DNA of 12,622 nucleotides. It comes from Deltaproteobacteria bacterium. GTDB taxonomy: Bacteria; Myxococcota_A; SURF-8. The notes beneath the pieces were generated by a model. It was not told the origin of the DNA. It searched no databases and saw only the letters and a list, made by a program, of their open reading frames with translations. Made by a program: the position numbers and the translations under genes. Shown here piece after piece: positions 1-6,568 of the stretch. The DNA is taken from assembly GCA_029570245.1 (NCBI GenBank), contig JAKQSH010000273.1:1-12622 (forward strand), given 5' to 3'. The number at the start of each line of letters is the position of its first letter. The first letter of the stretch is position 1.

Positions 1-2
1 AA

Positions 3-1553
3 AACAAAGAAAATCTGCTGCGGATAGAAAGAGATTTCAACCAGACGCTTATACATGACTCGCCGTTGTTCTTTGTCGCGATCAAGCCAGGTGGCGAAGT
101 TATGATGATGAACAAAACGATGCTGACCGCACTTGGATATGAATCGGAAGAAGTAGTCGGAAAGGATTATCTTGAAGCCACCGCAGCGGATGAAGAATAC
201 GAAAAACTCAGAGTGGCGTTCAGCACTATTGTAGATAAACGCAAGGGAACCCAGCTTTCATACAGAGTAAGGTGCAAAGATGGAAGCACTATTCCGGTAG
301 AATGGCATGGCAAACCGATCTTCCTGGGCGATAAAATGGATTTTTTTATCGGAATCGGATTTGACATTACCGAAAGGGAACGCGCAGAAAAAGAGCAGCA
401 ACAGCTGCAACTGCAACTGCAGCAGGCAATGAAAATGGAATCCGTGGGACGACTGGCAGGAGGAGTAGCCCACGATTTCAATAACCTTTTGACCAGCATT
501 TCCGGTAACGTAGAACTGGCCTTGAGCGAAGTTCCAAAAGAAAGCGGATTACATACCTGCCTAGCAGAAGTCCGGAAAGCAACCATCAGCGCCGCCTCTC
601 TCATAAAACAACTGCTGGCTTTTTCCCGTAAGCAGATTATTGAGCCAAAAGTGGTAGACCTGAACGCCTTGATTTCAAACATGCACAAAATGCTCGTAAG
701 GCTGATCGGCGAAGACATCAACCTGAAAACAATTCCTCAGGAAAATATAAAGTCCGTCAGGATAGACCCCAGTCAGTTTGAACAGATACTTGTAAATCTT
801 TCGGTGAACGCGCGGGACGCGATGCCCGACGGCGGCGTACTCACAATTGAAACAGCATCAGTTGAACTGGATGAAAATTATTGCAGAACGCACAGCGGCG
901 TCACCCCAGGCCCCTATGTGATGCTTGCGGTAAGCGACACCGGGTACGGCATGAGTGAGGAAGTGCTTGAACACATTTTTGAGCCGTTCTTTACCACAAA
1001 ACCCAAAAGCGAGGGAACAGGGCTTGGACTGGCGACCGCATACGGAGCAGTGAAACAGGCCAACGGTTCTATTGAGGTATATTCGGAAACAGGCCGGGGG
1101 ACGACTTTTAAGATTTACCTGCCGGCAGTGAATGAAAAAGCTCATGCGCTTGAATCGGATAAAAACAACGAAATTCTGCTGACCGGAAATGAGACTGTGC
1201 TTCTGGTGGAAGATGAGCTTATGGTCAGAAATCTGGCGGTGCGACTGCTTGGAAAGATGGGATACAGAGTCATTGAAGCAGCCAACGGCAAAGACGCTCT
1301 GAAGCTCGCGTCCGATTTCAGCGAAAAGATAGACCTTCTTATGACAGACGTGGTCATGCCCGGCATGAATGGTCGTCAGCTTTCCGAAAATCTGAAAGAA
1401 ATTCACCCCGAAACCAAAGTGCTGTTTACCTCAGGCTATACTGAAAACATCATTGCCCATCATGGAGTTGTTGAGAAAGGCCTGAATTTTATCGGCAAAC
1501 CGTACTCGATGAACCTGCTTGCAAGAAAAATCCGGGAGACATTGGACAGTTGA
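3..1553 (+). CDS. PAS-histidine kinase-receiver hybrid (5' end outside window)
   Basis: Membrane-independent part of a hybrid two-component sensor that would autophosphorylate on His and pass the phosphate to its own receiver. The frame is open to the window edge. A TTG at 66 is possible but falls inside the PAS fold, so the gene is taken as 5'-truncated, with 516 residues visible. Domains in order: a PAS sensor (to about nt 370, ending in the usual DITER), a Gln/Leu-rich coiled coil (nt 393-430), then HisKA with the motif HDFNNLL (phospho-acceptor His codon 471-473). The HATPase has the N-box NLSVNARDAM, the G1 box DTGYGM and the G2 box GTGLGLA. The C-terminal receiver has acidic VEDE, the phospho-acceptor Asp in MTDVVMPGMNG (codon 1347-1349), and the conserved Lys in GKPYS (codon 1497-1499). 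All catalytic boxes look intact. No cognate HPt or output gene is in view. Its position just upstream of c-di-GMP-type genes is suggestive only. Confidence 0.95.
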   Translation, partial: NKENLLRIERDFNQTLIHDSPLFFVAIKPGGEVMMMNKTMLTALGYESEEVVGKDYLEATAADEEYEKLRVAFSTIVDKRKGTQLSYRVRCKDGSTIPVEWHGKPIFLGDKMDFFIGIGFDITERERAEKEQQQLQLQLQQAMKMESVGRLAGGVAHDFNNLLTSISGNVELALSEVPKESGLHTCLAEVRKATISAASLIKQLLAFSRKQIIEPKVVDLNALISNMHKMLVRLIGEDINLKTIPQENIKSVRIDPSQFEQILVNLSVNARDAMPDGGVLTIETASVELDENYCRTHSGVTPGPYVMLAVSDTGYGMSEEVLEHIFEPFFTTKPKSEGTGLGLATAYGAVKQANGSIEVYSETGRGTTFKIYLPAVNEKAHALESDKNNEILLTGNETVLLVEDELMVRNLAVRLLGKMGYRVIEAANGKDALKLASDFSEKIDLLMTDVVMPGMNGRQLSENLKEIHPETKVLFTSGYTENIIAHHGVVEKGLNFIGKPYSMNLLARKIRETLDS

Positions 1554-1596
1554 AGATTGAATGTTGAAATTCTCTGCTCTGTAACAAAAAAAACAG

Positions 1597-1626
1597 TTTC
1601 GTTGGATGATGCATCGGCTTTATAAT
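1597..1626 (+). promoter_or_regulatory. Candidate sigma-70 promoter for the zinc-ribbon/GGDEF/PilZ genes
   Basis: A perfect -10 hexamer TATAAT lies at 1621-1626. The -35 is weak: TTTCGT at 1597-1602 with an 18 bp spacer. It sits in the 134 bp gap after the hybrid kinase stop and would give a leader of about 55 nt before the next start at 1688. No terminator is visible between the kinase and this site, so read-through is also possible. Confidence 0.35.
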
Positions 1627-1640
1627 ACATACGTATATTG

Positions 1641-1656
1641 AATCAGAGCTGTGATT
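1641..1656. promoter_or_regulatory. 16 bp near-perfect palindrome, possible operator
   Basis: AATCAGAGCTGTGATT reads the same on both strands except for one mismatched pair (G6 against G11). It begins 14 bp after the TATAAT box, where a bound repressor could block transcription or clearance. No binding protein can be named from the sequence. A chance palindrome of this length is not excluded. Confidence 0.25.
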
Positions 1657-1687
1657 ACAAATTTCAGGGGAACAGAGCAGTTAACAA

Positions 1688-1876
1688 ATGGAAATAACTG
1701 AGAAAGATCGAGAGAGAGCAAAAGCCTGTCTGAATTGCCCGGTATGCAGCCATGCGCGGAAGAAGCAGCGCGGACTGGCTTTCTGGTTTGTGAAGAATGT
1801 AGAAGACAAATTCTGCCCGAATTGTCAGGCTTACGAAAAGGTATACGGGAAAAAGGCACACGAGCCGCTGAAATAA
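1688..1876 (+). CDS. Small zinc-ribbon-like protein (62 aa)
   Basis: Function unknown. The protein has five cysteines arranged as C14-x2-C17-x2-C20 and C43-x2-C46 (the second as CPNC), the layout of a small zinc ribbon or rubredoxin-like knuckle. The rest is basic (for example ARKKQRG at 23-29) with an aromatic patch AFWFV at 31-35, which could suit nucleic-acid or protein contact. The start is ATG 1688. The ribosome binding site is poor: AGGGGA lies about 17 bases upstream, further than usual. An overlapping frame (1735-1944) exists, but its composition is less protein-like, and the paired CxxC spacing supports this frame. It lies 64 bp upstream of the PAS-GGDEF gene on the same strand and may be cotranscribed with it. 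Zinc binding is inferred from cysteine spacing only. Confidence 0.65.
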   Translation: MEITEKDRERAKACLNCPVCSHARKKQRGLAFWFVKNVEDKFCPNCQAYEKVYGKKAHEPLK

Positions 1877-1940
1877 AAAAACGCAAACAGGAATTGGCTG
1901 GGGTGGTACACGCCGGAATCCTGACTGCAGGAGTACGAAT

Positions 1941-2876
1941 ATGAACGATTCATACAGGCTGGATGTCGGGACGATTCAGGATAAGCATTTCAGAACTGCA
2001 ATCAACAGAATCAGCGACGGCGTATATATTGTTGACGACAGACGGCGAATTTTATTCTGGAGCAGTGGAGCGGAAGAAATTACCGGCTATCGGAGCGAAG
2101 AAGTTGTCGGTTCGTTCTGCTTCAACAATATTCTGCGACATATCGACGACAGCGGAAAAATGCTGTGCCGTGAGGGCTGCCCGCTGCATCAGACTCTCAA
2201 GGATGGAATACTGCGTGAAAACAAAGTGTACCTTCATCACAAATCCGGTTTGCGGGTTCCTGTTACGGTAAGAGTTACGCCGATCTTTGCCGACGACATG
2301 CAGATTATTGGAGCGGTTGAAACGTTTTTCCGCAATTACTCCGAAGAAGAACTGGCACGTCGAGTGAAAGAGCTTGAAGAAATCGCCCTTCTCGACCAGC
2401 TGACACGCATTTCCAACCGGCATTTCCTTGAAATGAAGCTCCATACCATACACATGGAACTGCTGCGTTACGGCTGGCAATACGGCGTTATTCTTATCGA
2501 CATCGACGATTTCGGGAAGGTCAGAGAAAATCACGGCAACGAGGCCGGCGACAGGGTACTGAAAATGATGGCGACTCTCATGTCGCAGAACATGCGCACT
2601 TTCGATACCATTGGCCGTTGGGACGGCGATGCTTTTCTTGTAATCGCCAGTAATGTCAATCGGCAGCAGCTGTTCGGACTGGCGGAAAGGTTAAGAATCC
2701 TTACTGAAAATTCAGCCGTTTACATTGAGGGATATCCTGTAAGAGTTACCATTTCAGCAGGGGTGACTCTCGGAAAGAAAGAAGACACGCCGGAATCGCT
2801 GCTCGAACGTGCAGAAGAACTGCTGCAAAATAGTAAAAGCAGCGGCAAAAATCAGGTTTCGCAGACTCTGGATTGA
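1941..2876 (+). CDS. PAS-GGDEF protein with degenerate active site
   Basis: A 311-residue cytoplasmic sensor of the diguanylate cyclase family. ATG 1941 has a good AGGAG 7 bases upstream. A PAS domain (about 18-130) contains three cysteines, C60, C76 and C80 (CREGC). A short coiled coil (134-148) leads to a GGDEF domain (about 150-308). The first metal-ligand Asp is kept (D187 in IDID). The signature is DGDAF (228-232), so the first Gly and the Glu are lost. The substrate-site FKxxND is FGKVRE (191-196), replacing the guanine-contacting Asn, and GHxxGD is GNEAGD (199-204). The inhibitory-site RxxD is kept as RTFD (219-222), five residues before the signature, as in canonical cyclases. Relatives with this PAS type usually carry intact GGEEF, from general family knowledge. 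The likely role is a c-di-GMP or GTP-responsive regulator rather than an enzyme. Weak residual activity cannot be excluded. Confidence 0.9.
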   Translation: MNDSYRLDVGTIQDKHFRTAINRISDGVYIVDDRRRILFWSSGAEEITGYRSEEVVGSFCFNNILRHIDDSGKMLCREGCPLHQTLKDGILRENKVYLHHKSGLRVPVTVRVTPIFADDMQIIGAVETFFRNYSEEELARRVKELEEIALLDQLTRISNRHFLEMKLHTIHMELLRYGWQYGVILIDIDDFGKVRENHGNEAGDRVLKMMATLMSQNMRTFDTIGRWDGDAFLVIASNVNRQQLFGLAERLRILTENSAVYIEGYPVRVTISAGVTLGKKEDTPESLLERAEELLQNSKSSGKNQVSQTLD

Positions 2877-2892
2877 GAGAGAAAATATAAGA

Positions 2893-2909
2893 AGGTTGCT
2901 TTCCAACCT
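2893..2909 (+). other. Small hairpin between the GGDEF and PilZ genes
   Basis: AGGTTG at 2893-2898 and CAACCT at 2904-2909 form a perfect 6 bp stem with a 5 nt loop, followed shortly by TTTT (2911-2914). It is a weak candidate for an attenuator or transcript-stabilising element in the 56 bp gap. It is too short and AT-rich for a confident terminator. Confidence 0.25.
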
Positions 2910-2932
2910 ATTTTCTGGATAATTGCAGGAAA

Positions 2933-3628
2933 ATGAAAAATTTGAATCTGTCGATGCGCTTGAGCGCAAGAATTGAAATAAAATCGGAAACAAGCGGTGT
3001 AAACGCCACCGGCCTGCTCATGGCGGTTGCAAGCGACAGCCTGATGGTCCGCTCTCCGCTGCAATTTAATACCGGCGAGCTCCTGACATTTTTCGGTGAA
3101 ATCAACATGCGGGAATCATTGTCTTTTCCTGTAGAAGTCGAAAAAGCGAAACACCACGTGTCGGCGCTTGATTCTCTTGATTATTTCGAGTTGAAATGTC
3201 GGGTTCTTGATGAAGTTCAGTTCAGGAAATTTATCCACGGCTTGAGTAGAACAAGTAGAGAAATGAAAGAAGACCTGCGCATAAACGTAGAAGCTCCTGT
3301 AAAAGCACGTCTTGATGGGAAAAAATTCGATGCCGTTTGCCGTAATATCAGCAGAGGAGGACTCTTCCTGGCTATCACCGGAAAGGCGCCTGAAATAGTG
3401 ACTCTCGACACAATAGACATGCGCATCGACTTTCCGCCGCCTATCGGCCAGATTGAATGCAGCGGAGAAGTTGTATACGTAATGGATGATGACGAAGCCG
3501 AACGTCTGGACATAGTTGCCGGGGCGGGTATAAGGCTTGACTGCGAAGACGAAGAACGCCGCTTTAAATGGGAAGATATCCTGCAGGCTTTCCACAAAGC
3601 TCTGCTTGGACATGATTCAAAAATCTGA
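2933..3628 (+). CDS. PilZ-domain protein with N-terminal YcgR-like region
   Basis: A 231-residue soluble protein, probably a c-di-GMP receptor. ATG 2933 is preceded by AGGA 4 bases upstream. Residues 1-100 resemble the beta-rich N-terminal partner domain found before PilZ in YcgR-type proteins, judged from strand pattern and layout, with low certainty. The PilZ domain spans about 108-225. Its second motif (D/N)xSxxG is intact as NISRGG (138-143), followed by hydrophobic LFLA. The switch motif RxxxR is KEDLR (112-116), so the first Arg is Lys. Later strands (GEVVYV at 178-183, AGIRL at 198-202) fit the family. Such proteins usually couple c-di-GMP to motility, polysaccharide export or adhesion. 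It follows the degenerate PAS-GGDEF gene by 56 bp on the same strand, so the two are probably coexpressed. The Arg-to-Lys change may weaken ligand binding. Confidence 0.85.
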   Translation: MKNLNLSMRLSARIEIKSETSGVNATGLLMAVASDSLMVRSPLQFNTGELLTFFGEINMRESLSFPVEVEKAKHHVSALDSLDYFELKCRVLDEVQFRKFIHGLSRTSREMKEDLRINVEAPVKARLDGKKFDAVCRNISRGGLFLAITGKAPEIVTLDTIDMRIDFPPPIGQIECSGEVVYVMDDDEAERLDIVAGAGIRLDCEDEERRFKWEDILQAFHKALLGHDSKI

Positions 3629-3643
3629 TAAGCCGCAATCTGA

Positions 3644-3901
3644 CTATTTCAGTCCCAGCAATTCATTTATTGCATCAGAATCAAAACCAGAAACTACAGT
3701 TTCTCCGATCATTGTAAGCGGTGCGCCCTCCAGGTTGTGGCTGCGCCGCAACGCTTCGGCGGCCTCAGGGTTTTTCTCTATATCAATTTCACGGTATTTC
3801 ACATTGTTGCGGCTGAGATATGTTTTCAGACGGTAGCACCATGTACACGAATCCCGTGAATAAAGAACGACTTCCGGCTGCTGAGGTTTTCTGGACGGCA
3901 T
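3644..3901 (-). CDS. Glutaredoxin-family thiol-disulfide protein
   Basis: An 85-residue single-domain thioredoxin-fold protein, the normal size for glutaredoxin or NrdH-like redoxins. It would reduce disulfides or glutathionylated proteins in the cytoplasm. The active site is C19-T-W-C22 in a YSRDSCTWCYRLK context at the end of strand 1. The cis-Pro is P61 (GAPLT) and the C-terminal glycine motif is SGFD (71-74). The N-terminal extension (MPSRKPQQP) is short and basic. ATG 3901 has GAGG 7 bases upstream, lying in a strong hairpin described separately. It converges on the PilZ gene with only 15 bp between the stops and is divergent from the antiporter. Whether it uses glutathione or thioredoxin reductase cannot be told. 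CTWC differs from the classic CPYC, and no partner reductase is in the window. Confidence 0.9.
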   Translation of the reverse strand: MPSRKPQQPEVVLYSRDSCTWCYRLKTYLSRNNVKYREIDIEKNPEAAEALRRSHNLEGAPLTMIGETVVSGFDSDAINELLGLK

Positions 3902-3918
3902 ATGTGAACCTCACATAT
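3900..3918 (-). promoter_or_regulatory. Perfect 8 bp hairpin over the glutaredoxin ribosome binding site
   Basis: On the mRNA strand, ATATGTGA-GGT-TCACATAT forms a perfect 8 bp stem with a 3 nt loop. The Shine-Dalgarno GAGG straddles the end of the stem and the loop, and the last two stem bases are the A and U of the start codon. This could limit translation until the stem opens, or could equally be a protein-binding palindrome in DNA. The sequence and symmetry are seen directly; regulation is inference. Confidence 0.4.
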
Positions 3919-3977
3919 TCATAATATGAAACAACAAATAAACATTCAGGCGTCTTATAAACGCTCTGATGAATAAA

Positions 3978-4005
3978 AAGATAAGTGCATCCTGTGTTCT
4001 GTCAA
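3978..4005 (-). promoter_or_regulatory. Candidate promoter for glutaredoxin gene
   Basis: On the minus strand a consensus -35 TTGACA (4005-4000) is followed after 16 bp by TATCTT (3983-3978, 4 of 6 matches to the -10). It would start transcription about 70 bp before the glutaredoxin ATG, with the hairpin at 3900-3918 inside the leader. A 7 bp inverted repeat, TCCTGTG/CACAGGA (3990-3996 and 4006-4012), overlaps the -35 and could be an operator. Confidence 0.4.
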
Positions 4006-4030
4006 GCACAGGAAAAACAAAACAAGCGAC

Positions 4031-4060
4031 TTGCCAAATTCGGATGGAGTGAATTAGATT
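4031..4060 (+). promoter_or_regulatory. Weak candidate promoter for the antiporter gene
   Basis: TTGCCA (4031-4036, 5 of 6 to the -35) is followed after 18 bp by TAGATT (4055-4060, 4 of 6 to the -10). It would give a leader of only about 15 nt, and no convincing Shine-Dalgarno lies before ATG 4082. It lies close to the divergent glutaredoxin promoter. Confidence 0.25.
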
Positions 4061-4081
4061 GAACGCACAATATGATTTTTC

Positions 4082-6049
4082 ATGCGGAAACAAAAAATGA
4101 AATCTGGCCTGAAAAAATTCGGACTGGCCCTAGCTGTTGCACTCGCGATATCAATAGTATTGGCCCTGCTTCCTGCAAACAGCGACAGAATTGCAGCGCT
4201 CAACGCAGAACGTCTGCATGCGGCGCTGAAGGACTCCTGCGCCGAGAACGGACTGGATTATCCGCTGAGCTGCAATTTCGTCATCAACCAGGAAGAACTG
4301 GTGCCGCTTACAGAAGAACTGGAACGCCTTGGACCGTTCAGCGGCAGAAACGGCGCCGTCCGGGATTGCACTTTGTCCATTTCTTCATGCGGTCTGCTGT
4401 TGAAAGCTCAGTTGTCGGGAAATGAAATAACGAATCTGGAAACATCTGTTCCTTCCCTTCTCTGGACTTCACTGTTGCCTGCGATTCTTGCGGTTTGTAT
4501 TGCCATGGCGACTGGCCGCATTCTGCCGGCGCTGGCAACAGGTGTAATATGCGGAGCGGTACTGCAGCACTTCGACGCCACTCTGCTTGCTCCTTTTTCG
4601 GGTGCTGGAAGCGGAACTTACCGGGTTTTACGCAACGTGCTGCTGGATGATTTTCATATTGAAATATTTCTGTTCACTTTCGCAATAATCGGAATGGTGA
4701 ATGTCGCATCCGCATCCGGCGGAATTTCAGGTCTGGCGCGTCTGCTGGGACGCATGGCGCGCGGCACCCGCTCTACTCAGGCCGCCACGGCGCTTCTGGG
4801 ACTGGCTATTTTTTTCGACGATTACTCAAATACTATCGTGCTGGGCTCCTCAATGCGTCCGCTCACGGACAAAGCGCGCATAAGCCGTGAAAAGCTGTCA
4901 TACATTGTAGACACGACTACTGCTCCTGTAGCGGCGCTGGCGCTTGTTTCCACATGGATCGGCTACGAAGTCGGTCTTATCGGGGATATTATGAAGACTC
5001 TCAATATCGGCGGTTCGCCTTATGGAGTGTTCATTTCGACTCTGCCCTTCAGATTTTACTGCATAATGTCTCTGATTTTTCTGTTCGCTAACATCGCAAG
5101 CGGACGGGAAATCGGACCGATGAGCGTCGCCCAGGCACGGAGTTTTACAAGCGGAGAAGTCCTGCGCCCCGGTTCCAAACCTCTTTCAGGCACGGCGACA
5201 CAGGCCGTTTCTGGGCGAGAACTGGCGCTGAATGCGATCGTCCCGATTCTGAGCGTTATTGTCCTGGTAATAATCGGAATGGCGGCTAACGGAGCCGGCA
5301 TAATTTCGCCGGAAGGATTCAATTCGGCTGCGTTGTCAGCATTCGACTGGGCAAGGCTTCTGACGTTTGAAAACAACTATATCGTTATGTGCCAGAACGG
5401 AACCTGGGTGCTGATGATAGCCGCTTTCGTCGGTTCAGGTCTGGCCATTTTACTGGGAACACTGTACGGAAATTCACCATTGACGGCACTTTTTAAAGCC
5501 TGGCTGTCATCATGGAAAGTGCTGGCGCTGGCTTTCGGAGTGCTGATTCTTGCCTGGTCCATAGGCGAAACCAACGGCAATCTTGGAACCGGACAGTATC
5601 TGGTGGCGCTTCTGGCGGATTCTCTGCCGCAGTGGCTGTTGCCGCTGATGATTTTTATTACAGGCGCATTGATTTCATTTGCAACCGGCTCATCCTGGGG
5701 AACAATGGCGGTTCTGCTTCCTGCGGCTGTTCCTCTGGCCTGGCACATGGGAGGAATGCCGCTATTGATTATCGGAGTCGGAGCGGTTCTGGACGGCTCA
5801 ATTTTCGGCGATCACTGTTCGCCGCTCTCGGACACAACCATAATGTCGTCAATATCATCCGGGTGCGATCTTATGGATCACGTCCGAACGCAGATGCCGT
5901 ACGCTCTGATAGTTGCAGCGACAGCCATTCTACTTGGGTACTCCATCGCCGTTCTTACGGTTCCATGGCTGTCTTATGCTGTTTCGGCTCTGGTTTTCGG
6001 ATTGTTGCTCAGATTTGCAGGCAGAAAATCGCCTCAAGCGGACATCTGA
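4082..6049 (+). CDS. NhaC-family Na+/H+ antiporter-like transporter with extra N-terminal loop
   Basis: A 655-residue polytopic inner-membrane protein of the NhaC-type antiporter family, probably exchanging Na+ or a small organic ion. Family marks include FFDDYSNT (244-251) followed by SSMRPLTDK, the REKLSYIVDTTTAPVA stretch (269-284), ATGSSWGT (534-541) and GDHCSPLSD (576-584), where acidic and polar residues are expected to bind the cation. TM1 is about 12-31. Residues 32-125 form a hydrophilic, probably extracytoplasmic segment with four cysteines (C53, C64, C96, C103). The remaining helices begin near 126. Typical NhaC proteins lack this segment, which explains the greater length. ATG 4082 is chosen because a stop lies 9 bp upstream in frame. 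ATG 4097 is an alternative, and neither has a clear ribosome binding site. The substrate is not certain, since this family also includes malate/lactate and amino-acid exchangers. Confidence 0.88.
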   Translation: MRKQKMKSGLKKFGLALAVALAISIVLALLPANSDRIAALNAERLHAALKDSCAENGLDYPLSCNFVINQEELVPLTEELERLGPFSGRNGAVRDCTLSISSCGLLLKAQLSGNEITNLETSVPSLLWTSLLPAILAVCIAMATGRILPALATGVICGAVLQHFDATLLAPFSGAGSGTYRVLRNVLLDDFHIEIFLFTFAIIGMVNVASASGGISGLARLLGRMARGTRSTQAATALLGLAIFFDDYSNTIVLGSSMRPLTDKARISREKLSYIVDTTTAPVAALALVSTWIGYEVGLIGDIMKTLNIGGSPYGVFISTLPFRFYCIMSLIFLFANIASGREIGPMSVAQARSFTSGEVLRPGSKPLSGTATQAVSGRELALNAIVPILSVIVLVIIGMAANGAGIISPEGFNSAALSAFDWARLLTFENNYIVMCQNGTWVLMIAAFVGSGLAILLGTLYGNSPLTALFKAWLSSWKVLALAFGVLILAWSIGETNGNLGTGQYLVALLADSLPQWLLPLMIFITGALISFATGSSWGTMAVLLPAAVPLAWHMGGMPLLIIGVGAVLDGSIFGDHCSPLSDTTIMSSISSGCDLMDHVRTQMPYALIVAATAILLGYSIAVLTVPWLSYAVSALVFGLLLRFAGRKSPQADI

Positions 6050-6059
6050 AACAAAGCGC

Positions 6060-6548
6060 TTATTTTTCCACAGGAATTTCTTCCGCTTTTTCCTGTGACG
6101 AATCTGCGCTCTGAGTTTCTTCCGTCTTTTCGCCTTCGCCGGATTCGTCTTCGCTCATATCGTCATTATCGTCCGGGACAGACAGAGATTCAATGGTGGG
6201 TCCGGCTTGCGGTATGGATGGGATATACGGCGGCGGCGGCGGAAGCTCCACCCGTTTTTTGTTGATATCCTCATCATTCCTGATTTTCATCTGCATCAGG
6301 TTGCCCTGCTCTTCCACGGGTCCGAACTGCGAAAGATGATTCTCGACTGAACCGAACATCTGTTCTGCGGCGACATGCATACAGGCGTCGCGCTGGCTGA
6401 TGTCGGGGCTGGACATGCACTGGCTTTTCTGCTTCTGGTAAGCTTCATATGCGAAATCAATACCGTCTTTGCCCACACAACCGGAAGTGGTAAAGATCAT
6501 CGCGAACATCAGCGCCACCAATAGCGAACATTTCGATTTGAAAAACAT
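6060..6548 (-). CDS. Putative lipoprotein with polyproline run and acidic tail
   Basis: A 162-residue protein of unknown function. The N-terminus has a basic start (MFFKSK), a hydrophobic core (LLVALMFAMIF) and a lipobox-like TSGC with the lipidated Cys at 24, so it should be an exported lipoprotein. The mature part has two further cysteines (44, 56) that could form a disulfide, a proline run LPPPPPYIP (102-110), and a C-terminal tail (125-162) very rich in Glu, Asp and Ser. I chose ATG 6548 because GGAG lies 6 bases upstream. A TTG at 6572 would add eight residues, but the GGAG would then be inside the coding sequence. It begins 20 bp after the lemA stop and is probably cotranscribed with it. 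It converges on the antiporter gene with a 10 bp gap. No homologous family is recognised. Confidence 0.8.
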   Translation of the reverse strand: MFFKSKCSLLVALMFAMIFTTSGCVGKDGIDFAYEAYQKQKSQCMSSPDISQRDACMHVAAEQMFGSVENHLSQFGPVEEQGNLMQMKIRNDEDINKKRVELPPPPPYIPSIPQAGPTIESLSVPDDNDDMSEDESGEGEKTEETQSADSSQEKAEEIPVEK

Positions 6549-6568
6549 TTCAAGCTCCGTGAAAAGAA

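Noticed and set aside
1735..1944. Overlapping +1-frame open reading frame whose TGA overlaps the next ATG
   Set aside because: It overlaps most of the paired-CxxC protein at 1688-1876, has no ribosome binding site, and its sequence has no recognisable fold. The ATGA overlap is attractive but is probably chance.
3116..3613. Antisense frame of about 165 codons across the PilZ gene
   Set aside because: It is a shadow of the conserved PilZ frame, with no ribosome binding site and no family resemblance.
3901..3917. TGTGA/TCACA half-sites as a CRP/FNR-type binding site
   Set aside because: The spacing is 3 bp instead of the 6 bp of CRP sites, and the motif overlaps the start codon and ribosome binding site. 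A hairpin reading fits better.
6069..6097. CACAGGAA/TTCCTGTG inverted repeat at the 3' end of the lipoprotein gene as a terminator
   Set aside because: The 8 bp arms are perfect, but they lie inside coding sequence and are not followed by a T-run on either strand, and the loop is 13 nt. It may fold in mRNA but does not look like a terminator.
5512..6114. Plus-strand 200-codon frame within the antiporter
   Set aside because: It lies in another frame of a membrane protein and is rich in Arg and Ser, as shadow frames usually are. It also runs into the convergent lipoprotein gene.
6228..6244. GGC-repeat tract as a microsatellite
   Set aside because: It encodes the proline run of the lipoprotein in frame. 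It is too short and imperfect to call a variable repeat.
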